This document shows positions 43,673 through 52,793 of a DNA stretch of 64,000 bases, one piece after another. Source of the DNA: Polyangiaceae bacterium (GTDB lineage: Bacteria; Myxococcota_A; Polyangia; Polyangiales; Polyangiaceae); assembly GCA_020633235.1 (NCBI GenBank), contig JACKEA010000001.1, positions 744,001-808,000 of the forward strand, written 5' to 3'. The notes beneath the pieces were generated by a model that was given only the letters and a program-made list of their open reading frames with translations, was not told the DNA's origin and did no database searches. Every line of letters begins with the position of its first letter. Position 1 is the stretch's first letter. A program made the translations under genes and the position numbers.

Positions 43673-44200
43673 ATGAGCGAAGACACTCCGAGCTACCTCG
43701 TCGTGGACGACGACGACGTGCTCCGGCGCCAGCTCGTGCGTGCCCTCGAGAGCCGCGGCTACGAGGTGCGCGGTGCCGCGAGCTTCGCCGAAGCGGTGGC
43801 GCTGGCGGAGGTAGATCCCCCGGAGCACGCGGTAGTCGATCTTCGGCTGGCGGAGCGCTCGGGCCTGGAGTTGGTCAAGAAGCTCCTGGAGCTGGACCCG
43901 GCGACTCGAATCGTGATGCTCACCGGCTACGGCAGCATCGCGACCGCCGTGGAGGCGACCAAGATCGGCGCCGTGAACTACCTGTCGAAACCTGCGGATG
44001 CCGACGAGATCATCGCCGCCTTCGACCCCGGCACTCCGGCCGATGGCGCTCCCGAGGCACCGTCCCTGGCTCGCGCAGAATGGGAGCACATTCATAGGGT
44101 GCTCAGCGACTGTGGCGGAAATATCTCCGAAGCGGCGCGGCGCCTGAAGATCCACCGCCGCTCGCTGCAGCGAAAGCTCAACAAACACGCGCCCGGGTGA
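43673..44200 (+). CDS. regA: RegA/PrrA-type response regulator
   Basis: This 175-aa regulator has a receiver with DDDD acidic cluster, phospho-acceptor D56 (VVDLRLAERSG), TGYGSIATAVEA and the Lys in YLSKPADADE. A short Ala/Pro linker leads to a Fis-type helix-turn-helix (WEHIHRVLSDCGGNISEAAR and RRLKIHRRSLQRKLNKH). This is the arrangement and nearly the sequence of RegA, PrrA and ActR. It pairs with the RegB-type kinase two genes upstream. It starts with ATG at 43673, 4 bp after the previous stop. Confidence 0.94.
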   Translation: MSEDTPSYLVVDDDDVLRRQLVRALESRGYEVRGAASFAEAVALAEVDPPEHAVVDLRLAERSGLELVKKLLELDPATRIVMLTGYGSIATAVEATKIGAVNYLSKPADADEIIAAFDPGTPADGAPEAPSLARAEWEHIHRVLSDCGGNISEAARRLKIHRRSLQRKLNKHAPG

Positions 44201-44298
44201 CTGCGATGTGCAGGGCGTGAGCCCCGCGCTTCCACCTGCTACTGTAACCAAGTGCGCCTGCCGACCGTAGGCGGTGCGTGGATAGAAGGGAGTCGGTG

Positions 44299-44799
44299 AT
44301 GCGTGGGATTGCGCTGGCGGTCGTGTTGTCTTTGCCCCTGTCGGTGGGCTGCTCCAGCAGCAGCGACGCGAGCGGCAGCGGGGGCAGCGGCGCCAGCACC
44401 GGCGGTGCCGGGGGCAGCGGCGGCATGATGGCCAGCTGCAGCGGCACGGAGCAGTTCAGCGCCGGCGTCGAGAAGGCCGGGGACCAAGGTCTGGTGAAGG
44501 TCACCATCGAAAGCGGCGACCCGGCTCCCCCTCAGGTCGGCAACAACACCTGGATGCTCACCATCACGGATGCGAGCGGCACGCCCATCCCCGACGCTAC
44601 GGTGAGCGTGACTCCATTCATGCCGGTTCACGGGCACGGCACGCCGGTGACCTCCGTGATCACTCCCAAGGGCAGTGGTAGCTACGAGGCGGACAAGGTC
44701 AACTTCGTGATGCCCGGCCCCTGGGAAATCACGATCGACGTCACCCTGTCCGGCGGCGGCTCGGACAGCGTCATGTTCCCGTTCTGCGTCGAGGGCTGA
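44299..44799 (+). CDS. second YtkA-like domain lipoprotein
   Basis: This 166-aa lipoprotein has signal MRGIALAVVLSLPLSVGC, a Ser/Gly-rich linker (GSGGSGASTGGAGG), then a YtkA-like fold with VTPFMPVHGHGTPV and FVMPGPWEITIDV. Its His/Met motif HGHGTP resembles MGHGSP of the copy at 43264-43668. Two Cys (ASCSGT and FCVEG) flank the domain and may form a disulfide. The ATG has GGGAG upstream. It may belong to the RegB/RegA regulon. Confidence 0.82.
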   Translation: MRGIALAVVLSLPLSVGCSSSSDASGSGGSGASTGGAGGSGGMMASCSGTEQFSAGVEKAGDQGLVKVTIESGDPAPPQVGNNTWMLTITDASGTPIPDATVSVTPFMPVHGHGTPVTSVITPKGSGSYEADKVNFVMPGPWEITIDVTLSGGGSDSVMFPFCVEG

Positions 44800-44806
44800 T
44801 ACCGCG

Positions 44807-46261
44807 TCACTTCTGCGAGACGGCGGCCGCGCCGGTCACGCACTCCGCCAGCACGCCGTCGATCAGCTTGGTGAAGCCGAGCTTCGGGTCCTTCGTCTTT
44901 TCCGGGGTCCACTCCAGCGTCACGTCGCCGTCGTTGGGCAAGAGGTCGAAGGTGGGAATGGCGTCCGCGACGCTCGCGGAGAGATGCCCGCTTTTCACCA
45001 GGGAGTCGAGCACGTCGAGCCCCACGGGGCGCAGGCGCACGCGCGCCGTGACTCGATCCGGCGAGCCAGTGATCGACCCCTGCTGGGGGTAGCGTCGTGT
45101 CACGTGAGTGATGAAGTAGTCCGGGTCCGACTTGTCGAACGTGACGGGACCCGGGATGGTGTTGCTGTCGTAGCTGGCGACCTCCCAGAACATGTGAGCG
45201 TCGGTCCCGTCGCTCTTCTTGGTGCGGTCCCGGAGCAGCCACAGGTCCGGATCCGACAGCTCCGTCACGGGCGCGCCTTCGGCCACCACTCCGCTCTCGT
45301 ACGACACGGAGCCTTGCTCGAAGGCGCGAAGCTCCACCCACGCGCGGCGATCCTGCGCCGCTCCGGAGGGCCAGCGGTGCCCAGCGCTCACGTTCTCGAG
45401 CAGCAGCTCCACCCGGGCGGTGCCCGGCAGCTGCTGCACGCAGATCTGAAGTCGAAGGGTGGTGTCGAGCAGCGTCTGGATCGCCGTCTTCTGCGCTTCC
45501 GCTTCCGGAAAAGGGTCCAAAGCCACGTCCACGCCCGGAAAGCCGTGGCCGTGCACCTTGCGCGCGAACACACCCGGCGCGTCCGCCGCCACGCCGTCCC
45601 GCCCCGGCATGTGACAGCCGCCGCAGGTCAAGCCGCCTCGAGCCGGCTCCTTCGCGAACAGCGTGGACTGCCACTCCGCGTAGGTGCGCTCGAGATGCAC
45701 CGCGGCGGGGGCCGGCGGGCTCGGCAGCACGATGTCGTGACAGGAGCCGCATAGCTTGGCGCTGTCCGTGTGGTTGCGATCCAGGAGCGTCGAGTATCCC
45801 GAACGGTGCGCGGAGCTCTTCACTGGGTCCGAAATGGCCGCGCGCATCGTGACGCCGCCGGCAAGCTCGATGGGATTGTTGTGGTCGTCCGTCACGCTCT
45901 TCGCGTCATGACAGAAGTAGCAGGTGACGCCGCTCAAGGCGTCGGGCAGCTCGTCCAGATTGAGCCCGTCCGTCGTGGCGCCTTCCGCCACCGCCATGGG
46001 CGCGTGGCAGCGCACGCAGAAGTCGCCGAGCTCGCCTTTCGTCTCTTCCTGCCCTCGACGGTTCATGGCGATGAACACCGGGTCCTTCGCGGCGTAGGCG
46101 TGCATGCTTCCGGACCACTCGCGGTAGTGGTCTTCGTGGCACTGTTTGCACGTCGTTGGATCCATGAGCTCCGCGCGGCTCAGGGTAGAAGCCTCGGGGG
46201 CAGCGTCGTCGCCGCCGCAGCCCGTCAGCCCCAACAGCAACACGTACAGCCAGCGTCTCAT
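44807..46261 (-). CDS. pentaheme c-type cytochrome lipoprotein
   Basis: This 484-aa protein has signal MRRWLYVLLLGLTGC with a lipobox. Five heme-binding motifs lie in the first half: CKQCH, CVRCH, CYFCH, CGSCH and CGGCH. The motif order and the string TCKQCHEDHYREWSGSMHAYA resemble multiheme cytochromes of the c554/NrfA-like group. The C-terminal 230 residues are beta-rich without heme. It is likely an outer-surface or periplasmic electron carrier. Its start overlaps the stop of the upstream gene by 4 bp, so the two form an operon. Confidence 0.88.
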   Translation of the reverse strand: MRRWLYVLLLGLTGCGGDDAAPEASTLSRAELMDPTTCKQCHEDHYREWSGSMHAYAAKDPVFIAMNRRGQEETKGELGDFCVRCHAPMAVAEGATTDGLNLDELPDALSGVTCYFCHDAKSVTDDHNNPIELAGGVTMRAAISDPVKSSAHRSGYSTLLDRNHTDSAKLCGSCHDIVLPSPPAPAAVHLERTYAEWQSTLFAKEPARGGLTCGGCHMPGRDGVAADAPGVFARKVHGHGFPGVDVALDPFPEAEAQKTAIQTLLDTTLRLQICVQQLPGTARVELLLENVSAGHRWPSGAAQDRRAWVELRAFEQGSVSYESGVVAEGAPVTELSDPDLWLLRDRTKKSDGTDAHMFWEVASYDSNTIPGPVTFDKSDPDYFITHVTRRYPQQGSITGSPDRVTARVRLRPVGLDVLDSLVKSGHLSASVADAIPTFDLLPNDGDVTLEWTPEKTKDPKLGFTKLIDGVLAECVTGAAAVSQK

Positions 46262-46683
46262 CGCTGGGCTCCGGCGTAGATCCACCGCTCCACGGCGCAG
46301 CGCTCGCCTTCGCCCAGCTGCGCGCCGGGGGGCATGCTCCAGGACTCTCCAGCCGACTCCAAGCGCACCACGAGCTTGCTGCAGGCCGGATCCCCGGCGA
46401 CGACGCGGGAGCTGGTCAAGAGCGAGTAGCTCGTGTCCGCGTCTGCGAAGGTGAGCCCGCCGTTCCCCCCCGAAGGGCCGTGGCACGAGCCGCCGCCGGA
46501 AGCGCAGGTCTTGCTCAGCGTGTTCTGGAACACGTTGTCGAAGGTCGGTGGATACAGGGGAGCGCAGCTTTCGGGCAGGGGCTGCACGCACTTGGGCGCG
46601 CTCTTGTCCTCTGCCGAGCTGTCGCCGCAGGACGCCAGGGGCAGCGCGGCGAGGGCGACGGCCGCCCATTCCAAAGCACGCAC
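46258..46683 (-). CDS. small cytochrome-like lipoprotein
   Basis: This 141-aa protein starts at GTG 46683 with a signal ending LPLASC. The mature part carries CASGGGSCHGPSGGNGGL, a Cys-x6-Cys-His that resembles the widened heme site of planctomycete-type cytochrome c domains. It ends with CAVERWIYAGAQR, as in those domains. Its stop overlaps the pentaheme gene, so the two are likely a functional pair. Heme binding is inferred, not certain. Confidence 0.7.
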   Translation of the reverse strand: MRALEWAAVALAALPLASCGDSSAEDKSAPKCVQPLPESCAPLYPPTFDNVFQNTLSKTCASGGGSCHGPSGGNGGLTFADADTSYSLLTSSRVVAGDPACSKLVVRLESAGESWSMPPGAQLGEGERCAVERWIYAGAQR

Positions 46684-46791
46684 GCCGCCCGTTTTAGCAC
46701 TACTGGGCCATTTCGGCAGTAAGCACGCCCGTGGAACTTCGTCTCGGGTCGTCCCATTCCGGTTACACGGCAGATGCTCTAAGGTGTCCCC

Positions 46792-48231
46792 GTGCGCCGC
46801 GCCGTGTCGTTCGCCATCGTAGTGATCGCCGCCTCCGCCCACGCGGAACCGGTGAAGCCGAGCCACGTGTACTCTCGCGGCGTCACCACGTGGATCTACG
46901 AAACGCCTCGGAAATCGACGCACGATCGTCTCGGCTACATCCGTCTGGGGGAGGGCGTGCGCGTGCGGTCGGCGGAGCCCACGCCGGGGCCGGGCTGTAG
47001 CGAGGGGTTCTATCCCGTGGAGCCCTTCGGCTGGGTGTGTGCGGATCGCCTGGCGTCACTCAGAATGCAGGGCCGCTACCTGAACGGCATGCAGCTCGCA
47101 CACTCGAGCACGGCGCTGATGCCGTTTCAGTACGCGCTCTCCAATGGCGCGCCCATGTATCGACGCCTTCCCACCCGCGCGGAATGGGAAAAGGAAGAGC
47201 GCTTCTTGGGCAAGCCCGGAACATTTCGCCCGCAGTCCTGGGGCAACCGCGGCCACGAGAAGCTGGCGGAGGTCCGCGCCATCCCCGCGACGGATTCGGT
47301 CCCCTGGTTCCTTGCCGACGGCGGCTCCGTCGGGCGGGAAAAGCCCCACGGCCTGGTGCGCCGGACCATCCCCCACGGCTCCATGCTGTCGTTCACCCGC
47401 GCCTTCAGCTACGAAGGACGCACTTGGCTGCTCAGTGCGGATGGCACCGTGGTCCCCGCGGATCGCGTGCGCCCGTTTCGCGTGAGCCAGTTCCACGGCA
47501 CGCCGTTGGGCAAGGGCGTCGAGCTTCCCATCGCGTTCTTCCGCGAGAAGGCGCGACCGAAGTACGTGAAGACCGGCGAAGGCTTCGCCCCCGCTAACGG
47601 GGAGTGGGCGGTGCGTAGCTTCGTTTCATTGGACCCGCGCACCGCCGCGGTCGAGGTCGGCAAGAAACGCTACCTCGCCACACGCGAGAAGGACGAAAAG
47701 GGCCGCGTGCTGTGGACCGACGAAGCCGACGCCACCGTGGTCCGCCGCCGGGAGCAACGCCCCATCGGTGTGGCGGAAGGTGAGAAGTGGCTGCTCATCA
47801 GCATCACCTCGGGCACGCTGGTGGCCTATGACGCCGACAAGCCAGTGTACGCCACGCTGGTCTCGCCGGGCGTCGGCGGCGTGCCCATGCCCGGCAAGGA
47901 CCCCGTGAAGATGAGCACCACGCCGATGGGCGTGTATCGCGTCACGTTCAAGCACCGCGCAGCGACCATGAGCCCGGAGCAGGGGGAGAACCGCAGCTTC
48001 TGGATCGCCGACGTGCCCTACACGCAGTACTTCAACGCGCCCTTCGCCCTGCACACCGCCTACTGGCACGAGAGCTTCGGCGAGCCCATGAGCGCCGGCT
48101 GCGTGAACTTGTCGCCCATCGACGGCCGCTACCTGTTCGAGTTCACCGATCCCAAGGTGCCGGCGGGGTGGAATGGGGCTGCACCGGGGGGCCCGCTGGG
48201 CAAGGGGACCTACGTCGTCGTCTCCCGCTGA
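46792..48231 (+). CDS. L,D-transpeptidase paralog with altered active-site motif
   Basis: This 479-aa protein has a signal peptide (RRAVSFAIVVIAASAHA). It shares with the protein at 23381-24928 the long middle region and the YkuD-like C-terminal domain. The upstream His is kept (ALHTAYWHES) and so is the Cys (C437 in GCVNLSPIDGRY), but the usual SHGC reads SAGC: Ala435 replaces the conserved His. Activity may therefore be lost or changed. It starts with GTG at 46792 and is divergent from the cytochrome operon. Confidence 0.85.
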   Translation: MRRAVSFAIVVIAASAHAEPVKPSHVYSRGVTTWIYETPRKSTHDRLGYIRLGEGVRVRSAEPTPGPGCSEGFYPVEPFGWVCADRLASLRMQGRYLNGMQLAHSSTALMPFQYALSNGAPMYRRLPTRAEWEKEERFLGKPGTFRPQSWGNRGHEKLAEVRAIPATDSVPWFLADGGSVGREKPHGLVRRTIPHGSMLSFTRAFSYEGRTWLLSADGTVVPADRVRPFRVSQFHGTPLGKGVELPIAFFREKARPKYVKTGEGFAPANGEWAVRSFVSLDPRTAAVEVGKKRYLATREKDEKGRVLWTDEADATVVRRREQRPIGVAEGEKWLLISITSGTLVAYDADKPVYATLVSPGVGGVPMPGKDPVKMSTTPMGVYRVTFKHRAATMSPEQGENRSFWIADVPYTQYFNAPFALHTAYWHESFGEPMSAGCVNLSPIDGRYLFEFTDPKVPAGWNGAAPGGPLGKGTYVVVSR

Positions 48232-48263
48232 CGATCTTCGACGTCCGGGGCGCGACGGGCATC

Positions 48264-48329
48264 GCGCCGAACCAACAGCAAGACCATCCAATGAATGGAA
48301 ATCATGTTGGCTCGGCGCGGAACCTCGCG
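48264..48329. repeat. REP-like repeat, inverted pair (copies D1 and D2)
   Basis: A minus-strand partial copy (48264-48277 arm) faces a plus-strand full copy (48305-48329). The arms GCGCCGAACCAACA and TGTTGGCTCGGCGC pair over 14 bp with one mismatch. The pair lies between the convergent transpeptidase-like and glutathione transferase genes, directly before the stop of the latter. Confidence 0.72.
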
Positions 48330-48330
48330 A

Positions 48331-48957
48331 TCAGCCGTCGAACTTCGGCGTGGTGGCCTGCCAGGCCGGCAGCTCGCTGATACGCCCCATCCAGCTCTTC
48401 AAGTTCGGATAGGGATCGAGGGAGACGCCGCAAGGGCCGGCGTAGGTCAACGACGCGGCCACGGTGAAATCCGCCACCGTGATGCAATCTCCCACGAGCC
48501 AATCTCGACCTTGCAGGTGGCCGTCGAGCACCTTGGCGAACTGCGCGAAGCTCGCCTCGGCGTCGCGGATCTTGCCTTCGTTCGGATCTCCGCCGCCCAC
48601 CATGGGCTTGATCAGCTTCTCGAAGGCGATGGTGCCGAGCGCGGGAGAAAAGTGGGATGCGTCCCACATCGCCCAACGGTTCACGTCGAAGCGATCTCGA
48701 CCTTCCTTCGGCCACAGACCGGACTCCGGCTTCTTGGAGGCGAGGTACTGCTCGATGACCCGGGACTCCGTGAGCACGAAGTCTCCATCCACGAGCACCG
48801 GCACCTTGCCGTTGGGGTTCAGCTTCAAGAACTCGGGCTTGCGGGTCTCGCCCTCCGACAGCTTCACGACGTGCTCTTCGACGTCGAGACCCAGGTGAGC
48901 GATGACCAACAAGGCGCGGCGGGCGTTGGGGGACAGGGGATGGTGATAGAGCTTCAT
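48331..48957 (-). CDS. glutathione S-transferase family protein
   Basis: This 208-aa cytoplasmic protein has a thioredoxin-like N-terminal half. MKLYHHPLSPNARRAL marks the glutathione-site region, with Ser near residue 9. NGKVPVLVDGDFVLTESRVIEQYL carries the cis-Pro and the Glu-Ser pair. The C-terminal helical half includes WLVGDCITVADFTVAA with the structural N-capping Asp. It may detoxify electrophiles. The ATG has GAGGAGG upstream. Confidence 0.93.
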   Translation of the reverse strand: MKLYHHPLSPNARRALLVIAHLGLDVEEHVVKLSEGETRKPEFLKLNPNGKVPVLVDGDFVLTESRVIEQYLASKKPESGLWPKEGRDRFDVNRWAMWDASHFSPALGTIAFEKLIKPMVGGGDPNEGKIRDAEASFAQFAKVLDGHLQGRDWLVGDCITVADFTVAASLTYAGPCGVSLDPYPNLKSWMGRISELPAWQATTPKFDG

Positions 48958-49052
48958 GGTGTCTTGCCTCCTCGGGTTTCACTGGGGATAGGGCAGCGGG
49001 CCGCTGCTGAGACATTCGCCCGTCCGGGTCCGATTGCCGACAGTCCGGATCC

Positions 49053-49991
49053 TCACAAGCGGAAGAAGGCGGTCGCGGCTCCGCCGAGCACCTGGGCGAG
49101 GGCCGGCGCTGACAGCCCTGCGTCCGCGAGACGTCGGAGCTCCCGGTCCCAAGCAAAGGGAATGTTGGGGAAATCCGTGCCGTACATCACTCGCTCCGGC
49201 CGCAGGCGCACGAGGTCCCAGGGCACCTGGTCCGGGAAATAGCCGGCCAGCGCCATGGTCGTGTCGAGCCACAGGTTGTCTCGGGACTCGAGCAGCCGGG
49301 CGTAGGCCTCGAACTCATCCGCACCCAAGTGGGGGATGCACAGCCGCAGATCGGGGTAGGCGTCGAGCACGGCTTTCACGCGATCGGCGGAGCAGAGCAA
49401 GTGGGGATCGCAGCGGTAGCCCGGGCTCTTGGGCTCGCGCCCGGCGTGAATGACGACGGGTTGGTCGTGGGCCACGGCGGTGCGGTACACCGCCTCGAGC
49501 GCGGGATCGTCGGGTGCCATGCACTGGACGTGGCAGTGGAGCTTCACTCCCTTGAGGCCCATGGCGAAGGCCTCCCTCAAGATCGCTTCCGTATCCGGTT
49601 CGCCCGGAAACACGGTGGCCACACCGCTGGAGGACGAGTGCTCGCTCACCAGCTCCGCCACGAAACGATTGAGGCCCCGGGCGATGCCCGGCTTGTGCGC
49701 GTAGTGCAACAGCACCGTGTGGTCGACGCCCCGGGAGCGGAGGTAGTCGATGACGGCGGGCGCGAGGATCTTGTAGCGGATGGGCCAACCCCAAGTGTCG
49801 AACCACTTCCAGATCGCGCGGAACAGTCTCTCCGGGAACACGTGAACGTGGGCGTCGACGATTCTGGGTAGACCTTCAGGAACTCTCGCGCCCTCGGAAT
49901 CGTCGACGGCCGGCAGAGGAGAGGCGAGATAGCCGGGGGTGCTCGCCTGGGCCAGGCACGGGACGAGCCTGTCGTCTTCGTGATGGGTCAT
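49053..49991 (-). CDS. amidohydrolase family protein (amidohydrolase_2 type)
   Basis: This 312-aa metal-dependent hydrolase or decarboxylase has a TIM-barrel with DAHVHVFPE, KLHCHVQC, VVIHAGRE, CIPHLGADE and YGTDFPNIP, the His and Asp metal ligands of this family in order. The first 45 residues are disordered. Its start overlaps the stop of the upstream lipoprotein gene (ATGA). The substrate is not predictable; family members act on aromatic acids or lactones. Confidence 0.88.
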   Translation of the reverse strand: MTHHEDDRLVPCLAQASTPGYLASPLPAVDDSEGARVPEGLPRIVDAHVHVFPERLFRAIWKWFDTWGWPIRYKILAPAVIDYLRSRGVDHTVLLHYAHKPGIARGLNRFVAELVSEHSSSSGVATVFPGEPDTEAILREAFAMGLKGVKLHCHVQCMAPDDPALEAVYRTAVAHDQPVVIHAGREPKSPGYRCDPHLLCSADRVKAVLDAYPDLRLCIPHLGADEFEAYARLLESRDNLWLDTTMALAGYFPDQVPWDLVRLRPERVMYGTDFPNIPFAWDRELRRLADAGLSAPALAQVLGGAATAFFRL

Positions 49992-51466
49992 CAGCGCCGA
50001 ATCCCGATCACCCGCAAAACGCCGGTCGCGCGAGAAAGGTGGACCTCCACCGGCGGAAGCCTACCGTGTTCGGGATACTCGGCGTGGAGCCGGGCGATCA
50101 CGTAGCTCCGGACGCGGGCGGCGCGGGGCAGCGACAGCTCGATCTCGCCCAAGCTGGCGTTCAAGCGTCGGGCTGGACCCAGGGGGCGGCCGCGCTCGTC
50201 GAACAGCTCGGCGAGATAGTGAGCGCCGGCTCCGCTCACGACGCCTTCGGCGACCGCGCGGTCCTCGAACACCAACAGCCGTTCCGTCGTGGCCGTGACG
50301 GCGCAGGGCGTGGCTGCGAGCAAATGCCGTGACACCAGCGCCGCGCGTCTCGCCTCGAGGGCTCGCCGCAGGTGCCGAGCCACTCCAGCGTCCGCGATGG
50401 ACCCAGCGCGCACGGCCGCGGCGAGGAGCTTCGTGGAGACATGCGTCAGAAGCTCGGCGATCCAATATTCGTCGCCCGGTAGCAGGTGATCGATGGGATC
50501 GAAGGGCATGCCCAGGTCGAAGCCTTCGGCGGAGAGCGGGAAGGCTCGCAAGCTGTGCTCGTCCTCGATCTGCGTGGCGGGTCGATGCAGGCCGAGCGTG
50601 ACGAGATTGACCAACGGGCTGCCGCGCACCGTTCCTGCGGCGGTCTCCACGCCATCGCCGTGTATCAGATGGCGGACTCCGAGGGCCGTCCTCAGGCCCA
50701 CCACGTAGTGCTCGACGTGTCCCTTCCCCGGCGGCCCCCGGTAGACGTCGCGCAGATGTGCCGGACCGAGATCGCCGATGTCGAGCCACGCGGCCACGAT
50801 GCCGAGCACTCGAAGTGTGCGGCGCTCCGTGGGCTCGATGCGGTCGTTGGGATCGTCGGAGCGCCGCTCGGATGCCGGTGTGGGCCCGAGATCGATGCCG
50901 ACGGGCCAGCGCGTGGCGCTCCAAGCCGGGGCGCGACCGAGCTCGGGTAGGCTCGCCGTGGGCGTGACGACCCAGACCTCCGGAGAGCGGTAGCCCAATG
51001 CGCGCAGCAGGCGGCTCGAGATCGCGGCTGCCGCGCTCCGGGTGTTGGGCTCGGCGTCGGGATCCGCTTCGAGCAGATAGCGGTAGCCGCGGCCATCTTC
51101 GATTTCGAGGGTTCTGCCGCGATCCTTCTTCAGAACGAGGGGAGACCGCGGCGGTCCCGCCACGGCGTACGCGCTGGCGAGGCGCTCGGGCTCCGTCACG
51201 GCGCCCAGCCAGTAGCTGGAGCGCGGCACCTCGTCCAAGGCGTTCACGTCTCGTGCTCGGGGCGTGCGCGAGGCGTCGAGAGCGTCGACGATCGGTCGCC
51301 GCACGTAGGCCTCGGTGAACGCGACCGGCTCGATGAAGGAGGTCGAGCGCGGGAGCGGAATGGGCGCATTGTCGGCGACCGCCGTCACCACGGGTGCGTC
51401 GGCATAGCGTGCCGGGTGCGGCGTGCACGCCGCCAGGGCCAGACCGAGCCAGGCTGCGCGCGTCAC
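49991..51466 (-). CDS. predicted lipoprotein with kinase-like sequence blocks
   Basis: This 491-aa protein starts at GTG 51466, one base after the previous stop. The signal VTRAAWLGLALAAC has a lipobox. DALDEVPRSSYW, YRYLLEADPDAEPNTRSAAA, RLLRALGYRSPE and RTLRVLGIVAAWLDIGD recall a bacterial protein group that I remember as having a PI3K/HipA-like ATP-grasping core, but the catalytic Asp region is not clearly conserved. Its role is unknown. It is coupled to the outer-membrane protein before it and the amidohydrolase after it. Confidence 0.7.
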   Translation of the reverse strand: MTRAAWLGLALAACTPHPARYADAPVVTAVADNAPIPLPRSTSFIEPVAFTEAYVRRPIVDALDASRTPRARDVNALDEVPRSSYWLGAVTEPERLASAYAVAGPPRSPLVLKKDRGRTLEIEDGRGYRYLLEADPDAEPNTRSAAAAISSRLLRALGYRSPEVWVVTPTASLPELGRAPAWSATRWPVGIDLGPTPASERRSDDPNDRIEPTERRTLRVLGIVAAWLDIGDLGPAHLRDVYRGPPGKGHVEHYVVGLRTALGVRHLIHGDGVETAAGTVRGSPLVNLVTLGLHRPATQIEDEHSLRAFPLSAEGFDLGMPFDPIDHLLPGDEYWIAELLTHVSTKLLAAAVRAGSIADAGVARHLRRALEARRAALVSRHLLAATPCAVTATTERLLVFEDRAVAEGVVSGAGAHYLAELFDERGRPLGPARRLNASLGEIELSLPRAARVRSYVIARLHAEYPEHGRLPPVEVHLSRATGVLRVIGIRR

Positions 51467-51467
51467 G

Positions 51468-52793
51468 TCAGCTCCGGTGTTGGCGATCGCCGAAGCCGGA
51501 CGACACGCCGAAGCTGAAGGTGAAACGGAAGCCGTCGCTGCTACCAATGAAGGCGAGGCTACCGAGCTGCGTCGAACGGCTGAAGACGTCGAAGCCGAAA
51601 CCCGCTGCGAAGCGCGCGTCTTCCGGTGCCAGCTCGCTCAGCTGCGGCGCCACGGTGGCGGCGTCCACCAGCAAGCGTGCCGCCAGATAGCGCATCACAG
51701 TCCAACGATAGTCGAGGGACGCCACCGCGGACACGTAGTCGCGCCGATTGTCGAAGCCGCGAAAATCCGGCTGCCGGGGCAGCTCGTTGAACGGAACTGC
51801 GCCGTCGATGGGCGCGAGACCGTCCAGCGACAGACGGGGCGACAGCACGTTCGATTTCTCGACCACCGACACGAACGCCCCGGCGCGGCCGCCGACCCGG
51901 GCGAAGGCCGCGTCCGTGTCGTCCACGCCGTCGGCGTGGCCGGCGTAGCCCTCCAGCAGCACGCCCGTCGAGGGACCGCCGCGGGTCTTTCTCGTATCCA
52001 GGCGCAGCGCAGCCTCCTGGTACAGGAAGTGCGTTTCACTCCCGGTGCCGGGTACCGACCCCGGTACGAACACGCGCTCGAGGGTGTCGGTGGAGTCCGG
52101 CGGATCGAGCACGTGGCGTCGCGTGAAGCTGGTGGAGAGCAACAGCTCCACGTCTGGATGGACGCGAGTACCCGCAGAGACGATGTAGCGACCGCGGCGC
52201 TCCCGGTAGACTGCGCCGCGAGCTTCGCCCGTGAATCGATTGCGCGGATCCGTGGCGGGGTCCTGTCCGAGGCCCAGGTAGCCGATGGCGGACCGCTCGT
52301 CGTGCAAGGACTCGAGGGAGAGCGCGAAGGGTAGGGGTTTGGGCAGACTGAGACCGACGCGAGACTCGGCGACGAAGTCGTGGGCTCCGCCAACGCCGCC
52401 TCGCACGGTCGCAGCGTAGTGGTCCGCGCGGGCGAGGGCCCGGGCGCCCACGTTGAAGCTGCTGCCGGTCTCCACGAACAGCGTAGGAAAGGCTCGGATC
52501 TCTCCGGCCGGAGGGTGCAGCATGTCCTCCACCCGAGGCACGACCTGCTCTTCTTCGACGACTACCGCCGCTGCACCCGTCGCCGTGAAGAGCAGCTCCA
52601 CGGTGGAGCGCGGCACGAATAGGAGCACGTTGATGGCGTCCCGACCGGGGTCCGAGCGACGCCGTTCCTCTTGCACCACTCCGGTGACCTCTTTCGGGTC
52701 CTGGGCGCGCTTTTGTGCCCACGCCGGCGTGGAAACGAAGGCGAGGACGAGGAGCGCTCTCAGCAATGGACGGCGGGACGTCGGTCCTTCCAC
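51468..52793 (-). CDS. outer-membrane beta-barrel protein
   Basis: This 441-aa protein has a signal peptide (LLRALLVLAFVSTPAWA). The mature region is a run of alternating amphipathic strands ending in FRFTFSFGVSSGFGD, consistent with a 16 to 18-stranded surface-antigen-like barrel. The start overlaps the amidase 3' end by 34 bp (GTG 52793); TTG 52766 would give a shorter signal and is also credible. It may be a porin or secretion pore for the neighbouring lipoprotein. Confidence 0.78.
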   Translation of the reverse strand: MEGPTSRRPLLRALLVLAFVSTPAWAQKRAQDPKEVTGVVQEERRRSDPGRDAINVLLFVPRSTVELLFTATGAAAVVVEEEQVVPRVEDMLHPPAGEIRAFPTLFVETGSSFNVGARALARADHYAATVRGGVGGAHDFVAESRVGLSLPKPLPFALSLESLHDERSAIGYLGLGQDPATDPRNRFTGEARGAVYRERRGRYIVSAGTRVHPDVELLLSTSFTRRHVLDPPDSTDTLERVFVPGSVPGTGSETHFLYQEAALRLDTRKTRGGPSTGVLLEGYAGHADGVDDTDAAFARVGGRAGAFVSVVEKSNVLSPRLSLDGLAPIDGAVPFNELPRQPDFRGFDNRRDYVSAVASLDYRWTVMRYLAARLLVDAATVAPQLSELAPEDARFAAGFGFDVFSRSTQLGSLAFIGSSDGFRFTFSFGVSSGFGDRQHRS

